NCBI GenBank assembly: GCA_902471875.1
Contig: CABRLN010000023.1
Location: forward strand, 1-36,591
DNA length: 36,591 nucleotides
Source of the DNA: an uncultured Clostridium sp.
Lineage (GTDB): Bacteria; Bacillota; Clostridia; Oscillospirales; Acutalibacteraceae
Reading direction: 5' to 3'
Shown: piece after piece, positions 7,604 to 14,691 of the stretch
How the letters are laid out: each line of letters begins with the position of its first letter
Numbering within the stretch: position 1 is the first letter of the stretch
The notes under the pieces: model-generated
Told to the model about the DNA's origin: nothing
The model's database searches: none
What the model saw: only the letters and a program-made list of their open reading frames with translations
Made by a program: the position numbers and the translations under genes

Positions 7604-8509
7604 TCAATTTTCCAGTAGGCGGATATAATGGTTTGCTTCTCGCAGAACATGATCGGCAAGCAGCGGAAGAATGATTGAACGAATTTTACATGCCGAAATT
7701 CCTTCAACACCTGCCCGTTTAAAATCACGGAATTTTTGGGTCAGCGCAAGCGAATTTCTGCTGCACATAATCCTGTTATTGGCAGCGACAGAGGTCTTGA
7801 GCAAGCGTCTGTAATCTTCAGCGAAATCATCAGCCGTATCAATCAACACATCCTCACTTGGATCGAGCAACCCTCGAATGAACAAAGCGTGTTCCATCAT
7901 AATTTGGTTCCAAAATAGCTCACTGTCACGGAGATCGTGACAGCTACAAGTACTCAACCCTTCCAGCCGCATCAGATGTTCACGATAAAGGCGGGCCTCA
8001 CGCAGAATATGCTCAATAAGCAGCGGATAATTTGATGTAAATAGGTTACACGAATTGACGCCGCGCAGAATATGCTCTTTAAAATCTATAATGCAGTCCA
8101 CCAGTTGCAGTCCATCTCGGTTTAACTGCCGCACCTGATTCATAAGGGTCTGTGAAATATGCAAATTTGCATTGCAATTACAGCCTTTTAGACGCATTAC
8201 AGAGGCAGTCAAGTCACGGTTTATAAATGTACCGGTAAGGCACTGAGTTTGACGCTCAGCAGAGGCAGTGAACTCGGTGAACATTTCTCCGGAATCCAGC
8301 ACACAACGGCGGACGACACAATCACTCAAAGAAATTGTGCGAGAGAGAAGTTCTTCAAATTTTCTCATGAGATGTTCGCCTTTTTTTGCAAGGTCTGCAT
8401 TTGGCGGCAAAAAACCTACCTTCAAAAAGAATGCGTGTTCCTTCATGATGCGCGCAAAAAACAGATGCTGCTCCAAAGAATCAATAATATAATCCTGAGA
8501 TCTATCCAT
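7604..8509 (-). CDS. DUF2935 tandem-domain (ferritin-like four-helix) protein
   Basis: A 301-residue cytoplasmic protein built from two related helical halves, each opening with a glutamate-histidine motif: ARIMKEHAFFLKVGFLPP near 17-35 and NQIMMEHALFIRGLLDPS near 200-217. Both halves continue with conserved spacing and H-I-L-R-E-A-type motifs (IEHILREARLYREH, ADHVLREANHYIRL). This is the DUF2935 pattern, whose members fold as four-helix bundles that probably bind metal. The biological role is unknown. The start at MDRSQD is chosen for AAGAAGGAG nine bases upstream; the frame extends 16 codons more without a site. The gene is visibly richer in G and C than its neighbours, suggesting acquisition from elsewhere. 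Confidence 0.85.
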   Translation of the reverse strand: MDRSQDYIIDSLEQHLFFARIMKEHAFFLKVGFLPPNADLAKKGEHLMRKFEELLSRTISLSDCVVRRCVLDSGEMFTEFTASAERQTQCLTGTFINRDLTASVMRLKGCNCNANLHISQTLMNQVRQLNRDGLQLVDCIIDFKEHILRGVNSCNLFTSNYPLLIEHILREARLYREHLMRLEGLSTCSCHDLRDSELFWNQIMMEHALFIRGLLDPSEDVLIDTADDFAEDYRRLLKTSVAANNRIMCSRNSLALTQKFRDFKRAGVEGISACKIRSIILPLLADHVLREANHYIRLLEN

Positions 8510-8892
8510 AGTAAATACTCCTTCTTGTTGTACGAGATGATAACTCAGTATATGCATTGATATGAGAATTGGTTCAAAATTTAAAGGAAAAGAACAAATC
8601 GTTATTGTGTCTAAATAGTATCGATTTAGATTTCAATGTTTTTTCTAATCACTATAAAAAGATATTTTTGACGTTTGGGTGTATGGATTCTAACTATCAC
8701 AATTTATTACAATAAATTATAATAAGCAGTTTAACCTTTATTTAACGCATAATGCCTTTGCACAGCATTCGAGCGACATAATTTGTATCGTATTTTCAAA
8801 CCTCAAGTACATATCTTTGGATTTAAGTAATGTTTGAGTAATTGCTTCCAAAATATGCAGTTTTTTAACATCAAGTAATACAACGGCTATAT
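8510..8892. other. Gene-free intergenic stretch
   Basis: About 380 bases without a supportable gene. A 60-codon minus-strand frame crosses it but begins inside the terminator hairpin at 8904-8932 and has no ribosome site. The base composition returns here from the GC-richer DUF2935 gene to the AT-rich background. Confidence 0.6.
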
Positions 8893-8932
8893 AAAAAATA
8901 AATGCCCCAACTCTCTTCATGAGGGTTGGGGC
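8893..8932 (-). terminator. Terminator of the CBM21-like protein gene
   Basis: GCCCCAAC (8904-8911) pairs with GTTGGGGC (8925-8932), and the minus strand continues ATTTATTTTTTAT. It lies about 48 bases past the stop at 8980. Confidence 0.85.
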
Positions 8933-8979
8933 ATAACAAATAAGGCTACTGCTATAAATATTACAATTTAAAACAATTT

Positions 8980-9735
8980 TTAATATACATTTACAGTGTA
9001 ATAATCACCAAAATTGTCATCGATATAGGTAGTTCCGTTAACTGTATAAGAAAGTTTGTATTGAATATTATTTTGGTTTGTTTCATAAGAATAATTCCAT
9101 ATCTCAACAGAATCATTCATACTCGTAAAACGGTCATATTTTGCACTAACCTCGTTGGTTGTTGTCCAGTTGTCAGTTGTATATATCACCTTAACATCTT
9201 TTTGATAGCCAAGATTCTTTAATTGCAGTGAACCATATACAGTATCTGTTTTGGAATTTTTAGAAGCTGAAGCATCTGCGATTCCACCAACGCCAAAATC
9301 ATAGCTAGCTCCAGCCAAATATCCTAATGATACAGAATAATTTTTTCCGTTGTTGTTATCCCAGTAAGTTTGATTATTAACTTCGTATTTAATAGAAAAC
9401 TGTACAGTTATTGCTTCTCTGTATACAGGGCTTCTACCTGTTGTTTCAAATGTCCAAGCCTCATAATTGCCAAATGTTGGTTTGTAATATTCAGCAGCAC
9501 AATCATACCATTCCTTACCATCAAAAGAATAGTGAATAGTTACTTCTTTATCATAAGCAATGTTTTCAATCTCAACGTAACCTGTTGCACCTGTACCTGT
9601 AGAAGTATATGCAGGCTTAGCATAAATTAATTTTACAGGCCTATCCGATACAGCACCTACTGACGGTACTAATGAGAATAGACCAACAATTAAAGTTAAT
9701 ACAAGTGCTAATGCAAATACTTTTTTCTTTTTCAT
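8980..9735 (-). CDS. Secreted protein with two CBM21-like starch-binding domains
   Basis: A 251-residue protein made of a signal peptide (MKKKKVFALALVLTLIVGLF) and two tandem beta-sandwich modules of about 100 residues. The first contains YVEIENIAYDKEVTIHYSFD, a Trp-containing strand, and VQFSIKYEVN followed by YWDNNNGKNY, which is the signature end of the CBM21 family (starch and glycogen binding, also found in PP1 glycogen-targeting subunits). The second repeats it: LKNLGYQKDVKVIYTTDNW, then YKLSYTVNG and YIDDNFGDYY. There is no catalytic domain, dockerin or anchor visible. It probably binds starch or glycogen outside the cell. The ATG of MKKKK is chosen because TTGGAGGC lies nine bases upstream. 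Confidence 0.82.
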   Translation of the reverse strand: MKKKKVFALALVLTLIVGLFSLVPSVGAVSDRPVKLIYAKPAYTSTGTGATGYVEIENIAYDKEVTIHYSFDGKEWYDCAAEYYKPTFGNYEAWTFETTGRSPVYREAITVQFSIKYEVNNQTYWDNNNGKNYSVSLGYLAGASYDFGVGGIADASASKNSKTDTVYGSLQLKNLGYQKDVKVIYTTDNWTTTNEVSAKYDRFTSMNDSVEIWNYSYETNQNNIQYKLSYTVNGTTYIDDNFGDYYTVNVY

Positions 9736-9809
9736 TTTTATTGCCTCCAATATAATAATTATTTTAGGGACTAACATATTCCATTAAACTTTTCACCACC
9801 TTTCATGTT

Positions 9810-9913
9810 TTTTCTTTAATAAATGTCCCTATTTTTATTAAAGAAAAGCATACATAGTGAATTTGTTTCCCTATGTATGCTTTTAATATATCACAATTAT
9901 TATTTCTATACAA
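9810..9913 (-). promoter_or_regulatory. Promoter and paired palindromes upstream of the CBM21-like gene
   Basis: Minus-strand TTGTAT (9908-9913), 17 bases, TATATT (9885-9890). A perfect 14-bp inverted repeat, AAAAGCATACATAG against its complement with a 13-base gap (9844-9884), begins right at the -10 box and spans the predicted start, so it looks more like an operator than an RNA hairpin. A second inverted repeat of 12 bp, TTCTTTAATAAA and complement, lies just downstream (about 9814-9847) and overlaps its edge. Between these and the gene is a six-codon frame, MEYVSP, behind AAAGGTGGTG. Confidence 0.55.
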
Positions 9914-10009
9914 GTCTTTTGTGTGAAAAATCAACAAATTTAATATATTTTTTTATATACATTACATTATGTCAATTACACTATTAACAAAAAATGTCCT
10001 TATACCTGT

Positions 10010-10300
10010 TTAAAAAGCACAAGTTTTCGTTTGGCACCATGTACAACAGCAGTTCCCCACTAAGTGTTGGCAAATCGGGTGCAATACTACAAGCTCACTG
10101 CACACCCCTTTTACAACCGATTGTTGATAGACTGTGAGCTTGTTAAAACCCACAGCCACAATGCGGTTATATGTAAGTATGTCTATGTGTCGGCTTGCAT
10201 TTTTCAATGCTGTTTCAATGCTTTGGGAGGGGATTATAGCGGCATTAAGGCCAATCAGGTATTCTTCTACAAATCGTTTTTGTTTTTCTGTTAATTCCAT
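10010..10300 (-). pseudogene. Fragment of a phage terminase small subunit
   Basis: The frame opens with MELTEKQKRFVEEYLIGLNA, which is the typical N-terminus of phage terminase small subunits, behind a good AGAGGTGAT site. After about 20 residues the resemblance ends: the expected AAIRAGYS-type helix-turn-helix is missing and the rest, ending in a Cys-rich stretch, is not recognisable. The 3' part contains a 9-bp inverted repeat CAAGCTCAC / GTGAGCTTG (about 10089-10142). It is best read as a truncated prophage relic fused to unrelated DNA; a translated 96-residue product is possible but unlikely to work in packaging. Confidence 0.6.
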
Positions 10301-10323
10301 TCGAGATCACCTCTAATCTAATA

Positions 10324-10359
10324 CAACAAAACCGCCATGCGATAATCCGCAAGACGGTT
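10324..10359 (-). terminator. Terminator of the 51-residue protein gene
   Basis: AACCG at 10330 pairs with CGGTT ending at 10359, with an inner GCG/CGC stem, and the minus strand continues TTTTGTTG. It lies 16 bases past the stop at 10375. Confidence 0.65.
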
Positions 10360-10374
10360 GATTTAATAAATCTT

Positions 10375-10530
10375 TTATTTGTTTAAACTCTCTCCACCAG
10401 GACCATCACGGCGTTCTCTTTTATCTGAAAGATTTTTACCGGTACTTACCCATTGATTATTGGTAGCAGTTTTTTCATTGTTTTTATTCTCGTTTTTCTT
10501 GTTACAAAATTCGTTCTTTACTTTTTCCAT
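10375..10530 (-). CDS. 51-residue hydrophilic protein ending in a DGPGGE motif
   Basis: A short complete gene: ATG at 10530 with GAGGTGATTATT directly upstream, an open frame of 51 codons, a stop at 10375 and its own terminator. The product is Lys/Asn-rich and uncharged-polar in its first half and has a distinctive basic-acidic tail, DKRERRDGPGGESLNK. It has no signal peptide, membrane segment or cysteine pair. I recall tails of the R-x-DGPGG kind in small clostridial proteins but cannot name a family or function. Whether it belongs with the neighbouring prophage fragment is unknown. Confidence 0.65.
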   Translation of the reverse strand: MEKVKNEFCNKKNENKNNEKTATNNQWVSTGKNLSDKRERRDGPGGESLNK

Positions 10531-10593
10531 AATAATCACCTCGTTTAGAGTATGCCCAATTTATTCATATTTATTTTTAGAATAAATTCATAT

Positions 10594-10629
10594 CTCAAAA
10601 GAAAAGGCTAAGCCCTAAGACTTAACCTT
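10594..10629 (-). terminator. Terminator of the 156-residue secreted protein gene
   Basis: AAGGxTAAG / CTTAxCCTT (10604-10629) with an outer arm CTCAAA / TTTGAG gives a hairpin followed on the minus strand by TTTTCTTTTG, 26 bases past the stop. Confidence 0.65.
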
Positions 10630-10654
10630 TGAGATATATTAGTTGTACTTAATT

Positions 10655-11125
10655 TTAGGCATCTAACCAATAACCGCGACCTGTACCTCCTTCGGTTGCA
10701 GTTCCATTTGCTTCATTAGTTGCTGTATGAATAATTCCACTATTATTATAATAATAATAACAAAAAAGTTTAATTCCTACACCTGCATCAACATATTTGT
10801 CAATTAGCAAAATATAATAATCTGATGTATTATCTGAATATGAGTATGCCAGATTTGAACTGAATTTTTCAAGACTTGTTCTAAATAATATATCACCATT
10901 ATAATTTTCAGTAATAGCAATATCTGTATCACTTAATTTGCTGTCTTTAGGAATTTTAATAGTAAAGTTAAACTTACCGTCATCTGTTTTATAACGATTC
11001 GTGCAATCAACAGTAGAATGATTTTCATAATACTTGCTACTACCCGCAAACGCAGGCACAGCAGACAGCACTACCATAGCAAGAGCCAATACCACTATTG
11101 ATACTTTTTGATATAATTTCTTCAT
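10655..11125 (-). CDS. Small secreted protein of unknown function
   Basis: A 156-residue protein with a clear signal peptide: MKKLYQK, a hydrophobic core VVLALAMVVLSAVP, and AFAG as a likely cleavage site. The mature part is rich in Tyr, Asn, Ser and Thr, is predicted to be mainly beta strand, and has a run of tyrosines (LFCYYYYNNSG). It has no anchor, no wall-binding repeats and only two cysteines. I do not recognise it. AAAGAGGTT precedes the ATG. It has its own consensus-like promoter and terminator, so it is a single-gene unit. Confidence 0.75.
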   Translation of the reverse strand: MKKLYQKVSIVVLALAMVVLSAVPAFAGSSKYYENHSTVDCTNRYKTDDGKFNFTIKIPKDSKLSDTDIAITENYNGDILFRTSLEKFSSNLAYSYSDNTSDYYILLIDKYVDAGVGIKLFCYYYYNNSGIIHTATNEANGTATEGGTGRGYWLDA

Positions 11126-11178
11126 TTTAATAACCTCTTTACAAAATATTATATTGTTAGAACGCTCTTAACGATATA

Positions 11179-11207
11179 ATAATATAATATTTTACTTTAA
11201 TTGTCAA
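11179..11207 (-). promoter_or_regulatory. Promoter of the 156-residue secreted protein
   Basis: Minus-strand TTGACA (11202-11207), 17 bases, TATTAT (11179-11184). An imperfect 17-base palindrome, GTTAAGAGCGTTCTAAC, lies near the predicted start and could be an operator. Confidence 0.75.
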
Positions 11208-11333
11208 TAAGTTTGAGAAAAAATAGTGAAAATTTTTCAGCAGCTAAATTCTATACACAAAAACAACACCCATACAAGATTGCTGCTTTAGATATATTAG
11301 GAGTACCGTCAAATGTCCGGTTGTTAGCTATTA

Positions 11334-11384
11334 GTGCAAGATGTTAATGAATATCTAAAGCAACAAGGTTTAAATATATTATAA
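11334..11384 (+). pseudogene. Possible 3' remnant of a Toprim/mobile-element protein
   Basis: The region 11208-11506 has no intact gene. Within it a plus-strand frame reads VQDVNEYLKQQGLNIL then stop. The D-x-N-E/D-Y-L pattern is the usual end of Toprim-domain proteins on mobile elements, so this may be the tail of a deleted one. A 16-base imperfect inverted repeat (TTGxTGCTTTAGATAT near 11280 and its complement near 11350) brackets the stretch. The evidence is short and weak. Confidence 0.25.
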
Positions 11385-11499
11385 TTAATCAGTAATGCAA
11401 CAAGTAATGCAATACGAAAAGTTTTTAAACTGCTTCGTGTATTTTTGAAAAATATCCCCCACTTAAGAACCACCATAAACAAGCCAAAATAAATTAATA

Positions 11500-11535
11500 C
11501 AAAAACAAAAGGAGTAGTTTAAAACCACTCCTTTT
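11500..11535 (-). terminator. Terminator of tRNA-Leu
   Basis: AAAAGGAGTxGTTT (11507-11520) pairs with AAACxACTCCTTTT (11522-11535) directly after the tRNA CCA end, followed on the minus strand by GTTTTTGT. Confidence 0.8.
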
Positions 11536-11619
11536 TGGTGCGAGTAATGGGACTTGAACCCATACGTCAAAGACACACGCCCCTCAAACGTGCCTGTCTG
11601 CCTATTCCAGCACACTCGC
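11536..11619 (-). tRNA. tRNA-Leu (anticodon GAG)
   Basis: An 84-base class II tRNA. The acceptor stem GCGAGTG pairs with TACTCGC, the discriminator is A, and CCA is encoded. The anticodon stem CACGT / GCGTG encloses TTGAGGG, giving anticodon GAG for Leu CUC/CUU. A long variable arm follows and the T arm contains GGGTTCAAGTCCC. Confidence 0.93.
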
Positions 11620-11632
11620 CCATTGCAGTGTT

Positions 11633-11661
11633 ATTATAACAAAAGTCATTTAGATTGTCAA
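11633..11661 (-). promoter_or_regulatory. tRNA-Leu promoter
   Basis: Perfect minus-strand TTGACA (11656-11661), 17 bases, TATAAT (11633-11638), about 14 bases from the tRNA 5' end. Confidence 0.88.
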
Positions 11662-11828
11662 GATACACTGCTTTAAATTATATTTTTACATAATTAAGTA
11701 TTAACTACAAACTTTATTATTAGCAGATATGCAGTTATTGTGTTAAAAAAGTATATCGTATTATTAGAAAACGCACTGGATTTTGCTCCAATGAAAATAA
11801 TTCTTCTTAAACTTTTGTATGCTGATTA

Positions 11829-11987
11829 TTACTTATTGGTATGGTTAATTTCATTATTACAATTACAGCTACAGCAGTTGCTGCAATTGCCGTTGCAGCC
11901 TCTTCTTAAGTTTTTTAAAATGTGCTTTAATGCCATTATAAAACAAATTAAAATTATTATAAGCAAAATTATACTTAAAATATCCAT
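11829..11987 (-). CDS. FeoB-associated Cys-rich membrane protein
   Basis: A 52-residue protein consisting of one membrane helix (MDILSIILLIIILICFIMA) and a short cytoplasmic tail with a cluster of cysteines, CNGNCSNCCSCNC. This is the layout of the small FeoB-associated Cys-rich proteins found after feoB in Firmicutes, thought to assist ferrous iron transport, perhaps by handling iron on the inner face. The ATG at 11987 lies two bases past the feoB stop with GGGTGG upstream; the longer frame that overlaps feoB has no family resemblance in its extra 32 residues. It is cotranscribed with feoB. Confidence 0.88.
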   Translation of the reverse strand: MDILSIILLIIILICFIMALKHILKNLRRGCNGNCSNCCSCNCNNEINHTNK

Positions 11988-11989
11988 AG

Positions 11990-14377
11990 TTATACCCACC
12001 CTGCTACTAATCCAATAGTATAAATTATAAACGAAACAAACCAAGCAATACAACATTGTATTACAACTACACCTAATGCCCACTTACCGCCAAGTTCTCG
12101 CTTTACAGCGGTTATAGCAGCTACACATGGTGTATATATTAAAGTGAACACCAAAAACACAAGTGCAGTAAACGGTGTAAACATAGTTGACAGTGACGCC
12201 GTTGTACCGCCTAAAAGTACAGTAAGGGTTGAAACAACACTTTCTTTTGCAGTAAAGCCTGTTATAAGCGCAGTACAAATCCGCCAGTCAGCAAAACCAA
12301 GGGGTGCAAAAATTGGCGAAATTAATCCTGCCAACATTGCAAGCAAACTGTCTTGTGACTGTGTAACCACATTTAGTTTTGAATCAAAGCTTTGTAAAAA
12401 CCAAATTATTATTGTTGCCACAAAAATCACTGTAAATGCACGGGATATAAAATCCTTTGCCTTATCCCATAATAATTGCCACACATTTTTTATTCCCGGC
12501 ATACGGTAATTTGGTAATTCCATAACAAATGGCACAGGCTCACCCTTAAACACAGTACCTTTTAATAAAAATGCATATATTACTCCTACAATTATTCCTG
12601 TAAAATACAAGCCTATCATAACCAATACGGCATTATCAGGAAAAAATGCAGAGGTAAATAAAGCGTATATTGGCAATTTTGCAGAACAACTCATAAAAGG
12701 TGTAAGAAGAATTGTCATTTTACGGTCACGTTCAGATGGTAATGTCCGGCTTGCCATAACCCCGGGTACAGTGCAGCCAAAACCAATAAGCATTGGCACT
12801 ATGCTTCTTCCCGACAAACCTATTTTTCGTAAAAGCTTATCCATTACAAAGGCAACTCTTGCCATATACCCACTGTCTTCTAATATTGAAAGGAAGAAAA
12901 ACAGAGTAACTATAATAGGCAAAAAGCTTAGCACACTACCCACCCCTGCAAATATTCCGTCTATTATGAGCGAATGCACAACAGAGTTAATGCCGTAGGT
13001 GGTTAAACCATTATCAACAACAGTTGTAAGACAATTTATGCCAAGCTCCAGCAAATCTGAAAGCCATGCACCTATAACACCAAAAGTCAGCCAAAACACC
13101 AAAGCCATTATGCATACAAACGCAGGTATTGCCGTAAATTTACCTGTAAGCAGTTTGTCTATTTTTATACTTCTAGAATGCTCTTTGCTCTCTTTTGATT
13201 TTACAACTGTGGTTTGACAGACACTTTCAATAAAACTAAAACGCATATCTGCAATAGCAGCTGAGCGGTCAAGACCCCGTTCTTCTTCCATTTGTTGAAT
13301 AATATGCTCCAACATCTCTTTTTCGTTTTTGTCAAGATTTAGCTTTTCAAGTACTACACTATCACCTTCTGCCAGTTTACTGGCAGCAAAACGCAGTGGT
13401 ATTTCTGCCGCTTTGGCGTGGTCTTCAATTAAATGCATAATTGCATGCAAACAACGATGCACAGCACCGCAGTTGTCGTTAGGAGAACAAAAGTCTGTTC
13501 TGCCCGGACGTTCTTGATAATGTGCTACATGAATAGCATGGTCAACAAGCTCTTCAATGCCCTCGTTTTTAGCAGCTGAAATTGGTACAACAGGTATGCC
13601 TAACATATTTTCCATTTCGTTCACTCTTACTGAACCGCCGTTTTGCCTAACCTCGTCCATCATATTAAGTGCAAGTACCATTGGAATGTTAAGCTCCATT
13701 AATTGCATTGTCAAATAAAGATTACGTTCAATATTGGTTGCATCTACAATGTTTATTATACCTTCCGGCTTGTTTTCTAAAAGAAAGCTTCTTGTTACAA
13801 GTTCTTCACTTGTATATGGAGACATTGAATAAATTCCCGGTAGATCAGTTACCAATGTTTCGTTATGCTCTTTTATAACACCGTCTTTTCTGTCAACAGT
13901 TACTCCGGGGAAATTACCAACATGTTGATTTGCCCCTGTAAGTTGGTTAAACAATGTTGTTTTACCACAATTTTGATTACCTGCCAATGCAAAATGAATA
14001 ATTTTACCATTTGGCAATGGTTGACCGCTTGTTTTTGTATGATAAATACCGCCCTCACCTAATCCCGGGTGCTGAACCTGCGTTTTTTTGTTCTTAACAC
14101 ACTGCTTAACATTTGAAATTTTACCATAAGTTTCTTTTAACGCACTTACTTTATGTACATCTTGTATAGTTATTTTTTCGGCATCTGCAAGGCGAAGCGT
14201 AAGCTCATAATTATGAATACGCAATTCCATTGGGTCACCCATTGGCGCAAGCTTTACCATTGTTACAGTCGCACCTGGTATTAAACCCATATCAAGAAAG
14301 TGCTGTCTAAGCGCACCCTCTCCACCTACTGTGACAACTGTTGCACTTTCACCAATTTTTAGCTCCTTAAGCTGCAT
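11990..14377 (-). CDS. feoB: FeoA-FeoB fusion, ferrous iron transporter
   Basis: A 795-residue fusion that takes up Fe2+ across the cytoplasmic membrane. Residues 1-72 are a FeoA SH3-like domain (MQLKELKIGE..., GLIPGATV, LRLADAEKI). A linker leads to the G domain: G1 GNQNCGKT (133-140), G3 DLPG (178-181), G4 NMMD (238-241) and G5 SAA (267-269). The Asn-Cys in G1 where most GTPases have other residues is normal for FeoB. From about 405 come the membrane core and the duplicated Gate motifs, including GCTVPGVMASRTL and SCSAKLPIYALF, whose cysteines line the proposed iron path. FeoA is usually a separate protein; fusion is known in some Firmicutes. AAGGGGG precedes the ATG. Confidence 0.96.
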   Translation of the reverse strand: MQLKELKIGESATVVTVGGEGALRQHFLDMGLIPGATVTMVKLAPMGDPMELRIHNYELTLRLADAEKITIQDVHKVSALKETYGKISNVKQCVKNKKTQVQHPGLGEGGIYHTKTSGQPLPNGKIIHFALAGNQNCGKTTLFNQLTGANQHVGNFPGVTVDRKDGVIKEHNETLVTDLPGIYSMSPYTSEELVTRSFLLENKPEGIINIVDATNIERNLYLTMQLMELNIPMVLALNMMDEVRQNGGSVRVNEMENMLGIPVVPISAAKNEGIEELVDHAIHVAHYQERPGRTDFCSPNDNCGAVHRCLHAIMHLIEDHAKAAEIPLRFAASKLAEGDSVVLEKLNLDKNEKEMLEHIIQQMEEERGLDRSAAIADMRFSFIESVCQTTVVKSKESKEHSRSIKIDKLLTGKFTAIPAFVCIMALVFWLTFGVIGAWLSDLLELGINCLTTVVDNGLTTYGINSVVHSLIIDGIFAGVGSVLSFLPIIVTLFFFLSILEDSGYMARVAFVMDKLLRKIGLSGRSIVPMLIGFGCTVPGVMASRTLPSERDRKMTILLTPFMSCSAKLPIYALFTSAFFPDNAVLVMIGLYFTGIIVGVIYAFLLKGTVFKGEPVPFVMELPNYRMPGIKNVWQLLWDKAKDFISRAFTVIFVATIIIWFLQSFDSKLNVVTQSQDSLLAMLAGLISPIFAPLGFADWRICTALITGFTAKESVVSTLTVLLGGTTASLSTMFTPFTALVFLVFTLIYTPCVAAITAVKRELGGKWALGVVVIQCCIAWFVSFIIYTIGLVAGWV

Positions 14378-14408
14378 AGTATGTCCCCCTTTTTTCTACA
14401 TTGTTTTT

Positions 14409-14441
14409 ATTATAGCACATCTGTATAAAAATTCCTATACA
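14409..14441 (-). promoter_or_regulatory. feoB -10 box with a palindrome upstream (possible iron-regulator site)
   Basis: Minus-strand TATAAT lies at 14409-14414, about 32 bases upstream of the ATG. No good -35 box is at the usual distance. Instead an inverted repeat TGTATA-N8-TATACA (14422-14441) occupies the -35 to -10 spacer. A Fur- or DtxR-type regulator site here would make sense for an iron importer, but the sequence does not match a consensus I can quote. The DNA from here to 14639 shows nothing further. Confidence 0.4.
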
Positions 14442-14639
14442 AGTATATGCGGCTGTTGTGTTTAATAAGACTGCACAGAATTTATTTATAATATCCTTCT
14501 TCTTATTTATATCACACCAAAATTTATACTTATCAAATTGAATTTAGCACTTTACAAGCTTTATCTTGTTTGTTAAATTGACTGTAATATATTCAAAAAA
14601 ATGATATAAAATTAGAAAATTATTTAGTAAAGCATTTAT

Positions 14640-14679
14640 AAAAACCTGCCAACAGCATTTACTGAAGACAGGTTTTTTA
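14640..14679 (-). terminator. Terminator at the end of the ECF/DUF4430 operon
   Basis: AAAACCTG pairs with CAGGTTTT around an inner CAG/CTG stem; T-runs lie on both sides, so it works in either direction. It lies 13 bases past the S-component stop. Confidence 0.8.
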
Positions 14680-14691
14680 TTGAATTTTATA

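Noticed and set aside
8738..8920. 60-codon minus-strand frame
   Set aside because: It begins inside the terminator hairpin of the CBM21-like gene and lacks a ribosome site.
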